Shown in pieces: positions 7,588 through 15,233 of a stretch of DNA of 41,102 bases. Each line of letters opens with the position of its first letter. The stretch's first letter is position 1. The notes beneath the pieces were generated by a model. It did no database searches, had not been told where the DNA came from, and saw only the letters and a list, made by a program, of their open reading frames with translations. Both the position numbers and the translations under genes were made by a program. Location: the NCBI GenBank assembly GCA_947623685.1, contig CANQHF010000008.1, forward strand, positions 1-41,102, read 5' to 3'. This DNA comes from an uncultured Bacilli bacterium (lineage in GTDB: Bacteria > Bacillota_I > Bacilli_A > RF39 > UBA660).

Positions 7588-8280
7588 TTACGAATCACTT
7601 GAACTATATGTTAAGGTTATATCTCCAAACGTAACGTCGAAGTCTCCATCTGCTACTGCTGCATCAGTATTTGTATAATCATTCCCTATCCAAATTGTAA
7701 CAGGCTCAAAAACTCCTTTTGCTAATGGATGATTAGTTATAGTGCGCGTTTCAGCAACATCCCTTAAATAATTAGGATTACTAGAATCGCTTAAATTGAA
7801 AGATAATAAGAATTCAATCTTTCTACAAGCATCATCAACTAAATCTTGCGATGTTCCTGGTTTTGCAGTACATGTTTTATCTCCAAATTCTATTTTCTTT
7901 AAATATGCTGTATATTTTCCTTGGTTTGTTACATAAAATTCCCATGCAGCTGATTGTCCTGAATTAGTAAACGTAGCTTTCAATCCAGTTATTTTTGGAT
8001 GTGATGGATCATTATTATCTATTGTTGCAGTAGATCCAGTTGCAGTGCCATCGCCCCAACTAAATTCCAAATTTCCATCTACCACACTATCTTTTGAACT
8101 TGAAAACAAAATTTTAAAGTCTGATGGATCTGGCGTTACTGTTGCAGTTGAATTAATATCTAAATTTTTAGAAAATGCTGAAAATCCTATTGATAATCCT
8201 ATTACTCCAATCATAAGTACCATGATTATTAATATTTTAGTGTTTTTATTATATCTTTTTCTTGTTCTTTTACTATTCAT
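7588..8280 (-). CDS. Secreted or surface protein, paralog B
   Basis: A 230-aa paralog of the neighbouring gene. The first 55 residues are almost identical (basic start, membrane segment, SAFSKNLDINSTATVTP). The middle shares CTAKPGTSQDLVDDAC and the KYTAYLKKIEFG strip. The end shares VADGDFDVTFGDITLTYS. Regions between these are diverged, as expected for exposed loops. It has its own copy of the G9 promoter cassette and inverted repeat, so the duplicated unit was gene plus promoter. The function is unknown; a fibre- or matrix-forming surface protein is a guess from the signal region only. Confidence 0.85.
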   Translation of the reverse strand: MNSKRTRKRYNKNTKILIIMVLMIGVIGLSIGFSAFSKNLDINSTATVTPDPSDFKILFSSSKDSVVDGNLEFSWGDGTATGSTATIDNNDPSHPKITGLKATFTNSGQSAAWEFYVTNQGKYTAYLKKIEFGDKTCTAKPGTSQDLVDDACRKIEFLLSFNLSDSSNPNYLRDVAETRTITNHPLAKGVFEPVTIWIGNDYTNTDAAVADGDFDVTFGDITLTYSSSDS

Positions 8281-8369
8281 TTGTTTTCCACCTTTTTTTA
8301 ATTTCCTATGTTTATAATATCACTTACCCCCCCCCGGTCAAGTTTTTTAGTGAGTTGTGGAAAACAAAT
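8279..8369. repeat. 13-bp perfect inverted repeat enclosing promoter B
   Basis: ATTTGTTTTCCAC at 8279-8291 and GTGGAAAACAAAT at 8357-8369, with 65 bases between. The arms are identical to those at paralog A. Confidence 0.8.
8314..8341 (-). promoter_or_regulatory. G9-tract promoter of surface gene B
   Basis: Minus strand: TTGACC (8341-8336), nine G (8335-8327), TAAGTGA, TATTAT (8319-8314). The spacer is 16 bp with an extended TG -10. The design matches promoter A, although flanking A/T tracts differ by two bases. Confidence 0.75.
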
Positions 8370-8379
8370 TGAAAAATCG

Positions 8380-8408
8380 TTTACATATATTTTTTATTAT
8401 TGTATAAT
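8380..8408 (+). promoter_or_regulatory. Promoter of the candidate antitoxin RNA
   Basis: Plus strand TTTACA, 17-bp spacer, TATAAT. No ORF or ribosome binding site follows; a terminator lies about 80 bases downstream. Confidence 0.65.
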
Positions 8409-8414
8409 TTAATT

Positions 8415-8500
8415 AGTGAGAGCAACCTACTAGGCTAGTTTGCTTTCCTAGAGATTCTAGGAGAAGTTACTACCCCCTTGGGATAGTAACTTCTCTTTTA
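8415..8500 (+). ncRNA. Candidate antisense RNA of a type I toxin-antitoxin locus
   Basis: Predicted RNA of about 85 nt between the TTTACA-17-TATAAT promoter and a strong terminator. It contains the small hairpin CCTAGA-GAT-TCTAGG, then the terminator stem. It overlaps the 3' end of the convergent peptide gene, including the stop codon, so it is antisense to that mRNA's 3' part. It also carries GCTTTCCTAG, whose CTTTCCT is complementary to AGGAAAG just upstream of the peptide gene's ribosome binding site. The ends are estimates. Regulation of the toxin by this RNA is an inference from layout. Confidence 0.55.
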
Positions 8501-8505
8501 TATTT
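8461..8505 (+). terminator. Strong terminator of the candidate antitoxin RNA
   Basis: GAGAAGTTACTA / TAGTAACTTCTC, a perfect 12-bp stem extended by CCC/GGG, followed by TTTTATATTTT on the plus strand. On the minus strand no T run follows, so the toxin transcript is probably not stopped here. Confidence 0.85.
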
Positions 8506-8578
8506 TAAGTATTAGCATTGCTAATAATAAAATTAAAAGTATGTTTATTACTTTAAGAAATATGTTTTCTTTTTTCAT
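8498..8578 (-). CDS. Candidate type I toxin, 26-aa hydrophobic peptide
   Basis: Too short for the ORF track. The peptide starts MKKENIFLKVINILLI and continues as one uninterrupted membrane helix to the end. A lysine-rich start plus a single helix is the usual form of Fst/TxpA/BsrG-type membrane toxins. A strong ribosome binding site, AAAGGCGG, lies eight bases before the ATG at 8578; an ATG at 8584 is only two bases away and less likely. The convergent short RNA overlaps its 3' end. The leader of about 60 bases contains ACTTTCC, which can pair with GGAAAG next to the binding site. I see no named family match; toxicity is an inference. Confidence 0.55.
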   Translation of the reverse strand: MKKENIFLKVINILLILLLAMLILKI

Positions 8579-8645
8579 AAGCATCACCGCCTTTCCTTTG
8601 CAAGAAAAAACGGAAAGTTAAACTAGCCCAAATATAGGTGCCCTC

Positions 8646-8674
8646 ATATTAATATTTAGCCATAACTTTTTAAA
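8646..8674 (-). promoter_or_regulatory. Promoter candidate of the hydrophobic peptide gene
   Basis: Minus strand TTTAAA, 17-bp spacer, TAATAT, about 60 bases upstream of the peptide start. The -35 box is weak. Confidence 0.4.
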
Positions 8675-8699
8675 TCCCCCTAAAAATTTTTAAAAAATT

Positions 8700-8727
8700 A
8701 AAAAAAAATTAACGTATTATACGTTAA
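8700..8727 (-). terminator. Terminator after the SleB-like gene
   Basis: On the minus strand TTAACGTATAATACGTTAA, a self-complementary stem, followed by nine T. It isolates the toxin-antitoxin candidate from the upstream gene. Confidence 0.75.
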
Positions 8728-8747
8728 TCATTTATATATATTGTTTT

Positions 8748-9791
8748 TTATTTATATCTATTGCTAGTTTTTGTAATTGTGTTATCAGAAAAACTTCTAC
8801 TTTCATTAGAACGGAAAGATAAAAAATTGTGGTTTCTAATTCCGTTTAATGCATCATTAACCGCTGTTCTTACGTTTTCCGGAATATTTCCTAAATATTT
8901 TTTATAATAATCCTGTTCATAAACAACGAATTGATGGGGAGCAGTTGCTTGAGCTATTGGATCAGTACCATGAGAATTAATCCAAGCTTTTGATTCACAT
9001 CTATTTAATATCGTTGTTATAACTCCTAAAGCATCATCAAGAGATTTATCACACTCTGCTGCTACAATTGCCATTAAAAATTCTTTATCATCTTCATTTA
9101 TGTTATATTTTTTATTATCATCAGTAACAACAAAACCTAGCTCTTCTTTATTTTTATATTTAGCTGCATCTGGATTTATTTCTTCTTTTTCTTGCTCTTC
9201 ATTATCATTTTCAGTTTTATCATCAGTGTTTTTATTTAATAATATTGGGTTTATTTCTTGTGTATTTAAATCATCTATTGCCGTTAGCATTGGTGATTTT
9301 TCTTTTATATTTAAGTCATTATCTATAACATTATCAGTTATATTAGTTATACTATCCATATCAGTATATGATGTACTTGGTTTAGGGTTATTAGATTTCG
9401 AAGACTCTTTACTTACATTTATTCCACCAGTTAAAATAGTTGTAATAGATAGACCAATTGGGATTATAACTTTAGCTATTTTTCCTTTAACTAATTTATA
9501 TTTCTTTTCATTTATATATTTGAAAATAAACGAAAATTTTTCATCATTTTTAAAATCTTTTTTATTTTTTAAAATAACCTTTATATCATAATTTGATATA
9601 TAAAAAACAAGATCTCCTTTTCTAAAATGAATGTTGGTTATTAATTTGTTATTGTCTCTTAAATTTTTTAACATTTCAAATACATAATCAGGTGAAGCTT
9701 TTTGTCTTATTTTTTTATCATTATCGTCGATATAAAAAGAATTATATGCTTGTATTATGTTCCCAAGTTTTCTTATTTTAAGTTCCATCAT
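8748..9791 (-). CDS. SleB/CwlJ-type cell wall hydrolase with N-terminal membrane anchor
   Basis: The C-terminal about 115 residues fit the SleB/CwlJ hydrolase domain (Hydrolase_2), which in spore formers cleaves cortex peptidoglycan: FLMAIVAAECDKSLDDALGV with the probable catalytic glutamate at residue 246, then TTILNRCES. The N-terminal 100 residues are basic and of unknown fold, followed by a membrane segment near 105-125 (VIIPIGLSITTILTGG) and an acidic low-complexity stalk to about residue 225. This is unlike SleB itself, which has a signal peptide and a peptidoglycan-binding domain, so a vegetative wall enzyme is also possible. It has its own promoter and terminator. Confidence 0.8.
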   Translation of the reverse strand: MMELKIRKLGNIIQAYNSFYIDDNDKKIRQKASPDYVFEMLKNLRDNNKLITNIHFRKGDLVFYISNYDIKVILKNKKDFKNDEKFSFIFKYINEKKYKLVKGKIAKVIIPIGLSITTILTGGINVSKESSKSNNPKPSTSYTDMDSITNITDNVIDNDLNIKEKSPMLTAIDDLNTQEINPILLNKNTDDKTENDNEEQEKEEINPDAAKYKNKEELGFVVTDDNKKYNINEDDKEFLMAIVAAECDKSLDDALGVITTILNRCESKAWINSHGTDPIAQATAPHQFVVYEQDYYKKYLGNIPENVRTAVNDALNGIRNHNFLSFRSNESRSFSDNTITKTSNRYK

Positions 9792-9808
9792 AAATAATCA
9801 CCCATATA

Positions 9809-9837
9809 ATTATATCAATAAAAAAGTATATTTACAA
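9809..9837 (-). promoter_or_regulatory. Promoter of the SleB-like gene
   Basis: Minus strand TTGTAA, 17-bp spacer, TATAAT, followed 17 bases later by the start codon with GGGTGATT as binding site. Confidence 0.55.
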
Positions 9838-9847
9838 TTTTACATAT

Positions 9848-9875
9848 CAAAAAAATGTCAACTATTTGACATTTT
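9848..9875 (-). terminator. Terminator of metG
   Basis: On the minus strand AAAATGTCAA / TTGACATTTT with a four-base loop followed by T7. It contains the metG stop codon. Confidence 0.85.
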
Positions 9876-11409
9876 CTATTTCTTTTATTTTTTTATCTTT
9901 ATCAATTCTTTCAAATAATATTTCTGGTTTCATATTATCATAAGTATTATTTTCTTTAAAGATTAATGATTTATCGCTGGTGTTTAATTGTTTTAATATT
10001 TCATCAGATGTTTTTGTTAAAAATGGATTTAAAGCGTTTGCACACACCCTAATTGATTCTAGCAAATTATATAAAACTGTTTGTAATCTATCTTTTTTAG
10101 TTTCTTCTTTAGCAAGTTGCCAAGGCATTGTTTCATCAATGTATTTATTACTACGTCTTAATACTTCAAATATTTCATCAAGAGCAAAACCAATTTCTAA
10201 ATTATCCATTTTCTTTTCTAACCTAGAATCAAGAGCGTTAACCATTTTAATAAGTTCATCATCTATTTTTTCATTTACTTTTTTATTAATAATACTTCCA
10301 TTAAAATATTTATTAGCCATCGTAATTGTTCTATTAACCAAGTTGCCTAAAGTGTTTGCTAAATCCGCGTTAGTTCTTTCAATTAATAATTCATAAGTTA
10401 AATTACCATCATTTGCATATGGTATTTCATGAAGTACATAATACCTTACCGCATCAACACCAAATAACTCTACTAAATCATCAGCGTATATGGTATTTCC
10501 TTTACTTTTACTCATTTTATCTGAATTAGTTAAAAGCCAAGGATGTCCAAATACTTGTTTAGGAAGTTCTAATCCTAAACTCCATAAAAAGCATGGCCAG
10601 TAAATGGTATGAAATCTTATTATATCTTTCCCAATTAAATGAAGATCCGCAGGCCATAAATATTTAAATTCATCGCTAGATCCGTCTGGATCATAACCTA
10701 TGTTAGTAATATAATTAGTAAGTGCATCAAGCCATACATATACAACGTGTTTTTTATCCATATCAACTGGTATGCCCCAATCAAATGAAGTTCTAGAAAC
10801 ACATAAATCTTGTAATCCTGGTTTTATAAAATTATTTAACATTTCGTTTTTTCTTGATTCAGGTTTTATGAAATTAGGATGTGATTCAATATATTCTACT
10901 AATTTATCTTGATATTTCGATAATCTAAAAAAGTAAGCTTCTTCTTTTTTTTCTTCAACGAATCTACCACAATCCGGACACTTACCATCAACTAATTGTG
11001 ATGATGTCCAAAAGCTTTCGCATGGTGTACAATAAAGTCCTTTATATTCTCCTTTATATATATCACCATTTTCATACATTTTATCAAATATTTTTTGAAC
11101 TATTCTTTCATGGTTAGGATCAGTTGTTCTAACAAATTTATCATATGAAGTGTTCATAATATCCCAAATTCTTTTTATTTCATTTGATACATCATCAACA
11201 AATTCTTTAGGTGTTACACCCTTTTCTTTTGCTTTTAATTCAATTTTTTCACCGTGTTCATCAGTACCAGTTTGAAAATATACATCATAACCTTTCATTC
11301 TTTTGTATCTTGCAATTGCATCCGCTAAAACAATTTCATAAGTATTTCCAATGTGTGGTTTACCTGACGTATAGGCTATTGCCGTTGTAATATAATATTT
11401 TTTATCCAT
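9862..11409 (-). CDS. metG: Methionyl-tRNA synthetase
   Basis: Charges tRNA-Met, including the initiator. Class I signature HIGN is near residue 19 and KMSKSKGN near residue 300. The zinc knuckle CTPC...CPDCGR is near residues 125-150. At 515 aa it ends after the anticodon-binding helical domain and lacks the C-terminal tRNA-binding (EMAP-like) dimer domain found in about 650-aa forms. The start is the ATG at 11409, eight bases after GGAGAG; the track's GTG start overlaps that site. Upstream are a 52-aa ORF and a T-box leader with an AUG specifier, so it is inferred to be induced by uncharged tRNA-Met. Confidence 0.96.
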   Translation of the reverse strand: MDKKYYITTAIAYTSGKPHIGNTYEIVLADAIARYKRMKGYDVYFQTGTDEHGEKIELKAKEKGVTPKEFVDDVSNEIKRIWDIMNTSYDKFVRTTDPNHERIVQKIFDKMYENGDIYKGEYKGLYCTPCESFWTSSQLVDGKCPDCGRFVEEKKEEAYFFRLSKYQDKLVEYIESHPNFIKPESRKNEMLNNFIKPGLQDLCVSRTSFDWGIPVDMDKKHVVYVWLDALTNYITNIGYDPDGSSDEFKYLWPADLHLIGKDIIRFHTIYWPCFLWSLGLELPKQVFGHPWLLTNSDKMSKSKGNTIYADDLVELFGVDAVRYYVLHEIPYANDGNLTYELLIERTNADLANTLGNLVNRTITMANKYFNGSIINKKVNEKIDDELIKMVNALDSRLEKKMDNLEIGFALDEIFEVLRRSNKYIDETMPWQLAKEETKKDRLQTVLYNLLESIRVCANALNPFLTKTSDEILKQLNTSDKSLIFKENNTYDNMKPEILFERIDKDKKIKEIENVK

Positions 11410-11472
11410 AATTAGCACTCTCCTTTTAGCATTATTATAATTATACTTAATAAATAAACTTATACCATTAAT

Positions 11473-11631
11473 TTATTTATTTTTATTTTTCTTTTGTTTA
11501 TTCTTCTTATAAACTATTATTACTTTATTTAAAGGTTTTGAAGAAAAACCTTTTTTTTCAGAATAAATAATACCATTTGAAAAAGATATCTCACCTTGTT
11601 TTTCAAAATTATACAAAATTTTATTCTTCAT
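11473..11631 (-). CDS. Unknown small basic protein between T-box and metG
   Basis: A 52-aa lysine-rich protein, MKNKILYNFEKQG at the start and a KKNKQKKNKNK tail. I do not recognise it. The ATG at 11631 has GGTGATTT before it; the longer track ORF begins in the T-box terminator and is not credible. It is translated only if the T-box antiterminates, so it would be co-regulated with metG. Confidence 0.6.
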   Translation of the reverse strand: MKNKILYNFEKQGEISFSNGIIYSEKKGFSSKPLNKVIIVYKKNKQKKNKNK

Positions 11632-11648
11632 ATAAATCACCATTAAAC

Positions 11649-11880
11649 CAAAAAAAATCATCCTAATTAAAGGACGATTATTAACCGCGGTACCACCTTT
11701 GTTCTAGATTTTTACCTAGCACTTAAACTCTTAACGCAAGTTAACGTTTTAATCTATTAGATTAAACAGCTTTTGAAAACCATCTATATGGTTATTATCT
11801 ATGTATGCTTTCAGCTTACCATACTCTCTTTTAATAGTTTTACCCATACTCTTTTTCATCAATGCCTTTAAAACAAATAA
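11649..11880 (-). promoter_or_regulatory. Methionine T-box leader upstream of metG
   Basis: A tRNA-sensing leader RNA. On the minus strand are seen the stem I start (GATGAAAAAGAGTA), an apical AGAGAG and GCTG region, the specifier-loop strand ATAGATGG, the T-box GGTGGTACCGCGG (11697-11685), and a terminator ATCGTCCT / AGGATGAT followed by eight T. By position in the loop the specifier reads AUG (11783-11781), matching methionine. The T-box UGGU is complementary to an ACCA tRNA end, as expected for tRNA-Met with A73. Confidence 0.9.
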
Positions 11881-11909
11881 ATTATAACATAATATATTTT
11901 ATAATACAA
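11881..11909 (-). promoter_or_regulatory. Promoter candidate of the metG T-box leader
   Basis: Minus strand TATAAT at 11886-11881, with a poor TTGTAT 17 bp upstream. Placement just before the leader supports it. Confidence 0.45.
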
Positions 11910-11930
11910 TATTTTAAATTTTCTTTCATT

Positions 11931-14900
11931 TTATTTTTTTCTAGATAACACTAATGCATTTGCCTTTACTATTTCATGTTGATCATTATATGTGAATTTC
12001 CCATTTTTAATTAGTTCATCTACGTTTTTACTATCCAATAAACCATATAAAAACATATAATACTGCATATTTATATCATTTAATAGTGCTTTATAATACT
12101 TTACATCATATATCATATCAATAGAATTTAGTAATTCTATTTGCTTTTCATTTAACTTTTCGTTTCTATATGCTATTCTTTGTCTATTTATCCAAAAACC
12201 TAATTTAATAATATTACCAGTTTCTTCTATAACAACATAATCTTGTGATATTAATAAATTACCATGCTTTTCGTAATATTTTTTAGCAAGATTATAATTT
12301 ATTATCCAATCATTTTTTATTACTTCATTGTTACCATTAACTTTCCAAGCCATTTTTATTTCATTTAGTAATTCTATTTGATTTTTATTTAACTTTCCGT
12401 TTTTATATGCTATTCTTTGTCTATTTATCCAAAAACCTAATTTAATAATATTACCAGTTTCTTCTATAACAACATAATCCCGCGGTATTAATAAATTACC
12501 ATACTCTTCGTAATATTTTTTGGCAAGGTTATAATTTATTATCCAATCATTTTTTATTACTTCATTGTTACCATTAACTTTCCAAGCCATTTTTATTTCA
12601 TTTAGTAATTCTATTTGCTTTTCATTTAACTTTCCGTTTTTATATGCTTGTCTTTGACTATTCATCCATAAACCTAATTTGATAATATTACCAGTTTCTT
12701 CTATAACAACATAATCTTGCGGTATTAATAAATTACTATGTTCTTCGTAATATTCTTTGGCAAGGTTATAATTTCTTACCCATTTGTCTTTTATTAACTC
12801 TTGGCTATAATTGCTATTAACTTTCCATACCATTTTTATTTTATTTAATAATTCTGTTTGTTTTCTATTTAACTTTCCGTTTTTATATACTTGTCTTTGA
12901 ATATTTATCCACCTACCTAATTTAATAATATTACCAGTTTCTTCTATAACAACATAGTCTCGCGGTATTAATAAATTACTATGCTCTTCGTAATATTCTT
13001 TAGCAAAGCTATAATTTTTTATCCATTTGTCCGATATTAATTCTTGATTATAATTACAATTAACTTTCCAAGCCATTTTTATTTCATTTAGTAATTCTAT
13101 TTGTCTTTTATTTAACTTTTCATTTTTATATGTTTGTCTTTGTTTATTTATCCACAAACCTAATTTAATAATATTACCAGTTTCTTCTATAACAACATAG
13201 TCTCGCGGTATTAATAAATTATTATGTTCTTCGTAATATTCTTTAGCAAGGTTATAATTTCTTATCCATTTGTCCGATATTAATTTATGATTATAATTAC
13301 AATTAACTTTCCAGACCATTTTTATTTCATTTAGTAATTCTATTTGTCTTTTATTTAACTTTTCATTTTTATATGCTACTCTTTGATTATTTATCCACAT
13401 ACCTAGTTTAATAATATTACCAGTTTCTTCTATAACAACATAGTTTTGTGGTATTAATAAACTACCATGTTCTTCATAATACTTTTTGGCAAGGTTATAA
13501 TTTCTTATCCAATCGTTTTTTATTACTTCATTGTTACCATTAACTTTCCAGATCATTTTTATTTCATTTAGTAATTCTATTTGTTTTCTATTTAGATTTT
13601 CATTTTTATATGCTTGTCTTTGACTATTTATCCACCTATCTAATTTAATAATATTACCAGTTTCTTCTATAACAACATAATTTCGCGGTATTAATAAATT
13701 ATTATGTTCTTCATAGTATTTTTTAGCAAAGTTATAATTTATTATCCATTTGTCCGATATTAATTCTTGATTATAATTACCATTAACTTTCCATACCATT
13801 TTTATTTCATTTAATAATTCTATTTGTCTTTTATTTAACTTTTCATTTTTATATGCCGTTCTTTGATTATTTATCCAGTTACCTAATTTAATAATACTTC
13901 CGTTTTCATTTTTAGTAACATAATCTTGGGGTATTAATAAATTACTATGTTCTTCGTAATATTTTTTGGCAAGATTATAATTTCTTATCCAATCGTTTTT
14001 TATTACTTCATTGTTACCATTAACTTTCCAGACCATTTCTATTTCATTTAATAATTCTATTTGCTTTTTATTTAACTTTCCGTTTTTATATGCCGTTCTT
14101 TGACTATTTATCCACCTACCTAATTTAATAATATTACCAGTTTCTTCTATAACAACATAATCTCGCGGTATTAACAAATTACTATGTTCTTCGTAATATT
14201 TTTGGGCAAGGTTATAATTTCTTATCCAATCGTTTTTTATTACGTCATTGTTACCATTAACTTTCCAGACCATTTCTATTTCATTTAATAATTCTATTTG
14301 CTTTTTATTTAACTTTTTATTTTTATATGCTTCTCTTTGACTATTTATCCATAAACCTAATTTAATAATACTTCCGTTTTCATCTTTAACAACATAGTTT
14401 TGTGGTATTAATAAATTACTATGTTCTTCGTAATATTTTTGGGCAAGATTATAATTTCTTATCCATTTGTCCGCTATTAATTCTTGATTATAATTACAAT
14501 TAACTTTCCAAACCATTTTTATTTTATTTAATAATTCTATTTGTTTTCTATTTAACTTTCCGTTTTTATATACCGTTCTTTGTCTATTTATCCATAAACC
14601 TAATTTAATAATACTTTCGTTTTTATCTTTAACAACATAGTTTTGTGGTATTAATAAATTACCATGCTTTTCATAATATTTTTTAGCAAAGTTATAATTT
14701 CTTATCCATTTGTCCGATATTAATTCTTGATTATAATTACAATTAACTTTCCAGACCATTTTTATTTCATTTAGTAATTCTATTTGTTTTCTATTTAATT
14801 TTTCATTTTTATATGCTACTCTTTGATTATTTATCCACATACCTAGTTTAATAATATTACCAGTTTCTTCTATAACAACATAGTTTTGTGGTATTAATAA

Positions 14901-15209
14901 ACTACCATGTTCTTCATAATACTTTTTGGCAAGGTTATAATTTCTTATCCAATTGTTTTTTATTAACTCTTGGCCATAATTACAATTAACTTTCCAGACC
15001 ATTTTTATTTCATTTAGTAATTCTATTTGCCTTTTATTTAACTTTTCATTTTTATATGCTTGTCTTTGACTATTTATCCACCTACCTAATTTAATAATAT
15101 TACCAGTTTCTTCTATAACAACATAATCTTGTGATATTAATAAATTACCATGCTTTTCGTAATATTTTTTAGCATAGTTATATTTTTTTAACCATTCATT
15201 TTTAAACAT
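11931..15209 (-). CDS. Protein of 13 tandem helicase-associated (HA) repeats
   Basis: The 1092-aa product starts directly with repeats and is built of 13 units of 79 or 81 residues. Each unit runs W-x(3)-Y-x(2)-AKKYYEEHGNLLIP, a tyrosine-valine strip, LGxWIxxQRxxYKNxKL, then QIELLNEIKMVW. This is the pattern of the HA domain (PF03457) usually found after a DEAD-type helicase or nuclease core and thought to bind nucleic acid. No helicase, nuclease or other catalytic region is present. Two linkers alternate irregularly: NCNYNQELI...DK before the next W (81) and NGNNEVIKND (79). The units are nearly identical in DNA too. The last about 70 residues diverge and end basic. The function is unknown. 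Start ATG follows AAGGTG. Confidence 0.85.
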   Translation of the reverse strand: MFKNEWLKKYNYAKKYYEKHGNLLISQDYVVIEETGNIIKLGRWINSQRQAYKNEKLNKRQIELLNEIKMVWKVNCNYGQELIKNNWIRNYNLAKKYYEEHGSLLIPQNYVVIEETGNIIKLGMWINNQRVAYKNEKLNRKQIELLNEIKMVWKVNCNYNQELISDKWIRNYNFAKKYYEKHGNLLIPQNYVVKDKNESIIKLGLWINRQRTVYKNGKLNRKQIELLNKIKMVWKVNCNYNQELIADKWIRNYNLAQKYYEEHSNLLIPQNYVVKDENGSIIKLGLWINSQREAYKNKKLNKKQIELLNEIEMVWKVNGNNDVIKNDWIRNYNLAQKYYEEHSNLLIPRDYVVIEETGNIIKLGRWINSQRTAYKNGKLNKKQIELLNEIEMVWKVNGNNEVIKNDWIRNYNLAKKYYEEHSNLLIPQDYVTKNENGSIIKLGNWINNQRTAYKNEKLNKRQIELLNEIKMVWKVNGNYNQELISDKWIINYNFAKKYYEEHNNLLIPRNYVVIEETGNIIKLDRWINSQRQAYKNENLNRKQIELLNEIKMIWKVNGNNEVIKNDWIRNYNLAKKYYEEHGSLLIPQNYVVIEETGNIIKLGMWINNQRVAYKNEKLNKRQIELLNEIKMVWKVNCNYNHKLISDKWIRNYNLAKEYYEEHNNLLIPRDYVVIEETGNIIKLGLWINKQRQTYKNEKLNKRQIELLNEIKMAWKVNCNYNQELISDKWIKNYSFAKEYYEEHSNLLIPRDYVVIEETGNIIKLGRWINIQRQVYKNGKLNRKQTELLNKIKMVWKVNSNYSQELIKDKWVRNYNLAKEYYEEHSNLLIPQDYVVIEETGNIIKLGLWMNSQRQAYKNGKLNEKQIELLNEIKMAWKVNGNNEVIKNDWIINYNLAKKYYEEYGNLLIPRDYVVIEETGNIIKLGFWINRQRIAYKNGKLNKNQIELLNEIKMAWKVNGNNEVIKNDWIINYNLAKKYYEKHGNLLISQDYVVIEETGNIIKLGFWINRQRIAYRNEKLNEKQIELLNSIDMIYDVKYYKALLNDINMQYYMFLYGLLDSKNVDELIKNGKFTYNDQHEIVKANALVLSRKK
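12140..15200 (-). repeat. Tandem 237/243-bp direct repeats inside the HA-repeat gene
   Basis: The 13 coding units form a direct-repeat array. Blocks such as TTACCAGTTTCTTCTATAAC recur in most units on the plus strand. Units 2 and 8 share the uncommon LGMWINNQRVAYKN block, suggesting copying of whole units. The array is prone to copy-number change and to assembly collapse. Confidence 0.85.
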
Positions 15210-15233
15210 AATAACACCTTCTTAAACATTGTT

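Noticed and set aside
9100-9591. Plus-strand 163-aa ORF opposite the SleB-like gene
   Set aside because: Serine-rich antisense of an Asp/Asn/Glu-rich stalk; no start signals.
12140-15200. Regular direct repeats that could suggest a CRISPR or satellite array
   Set aside because: The period (237/243 bases) keeps one open reading frame throughout and encodes a recognisable domain; there are no unique spacers.
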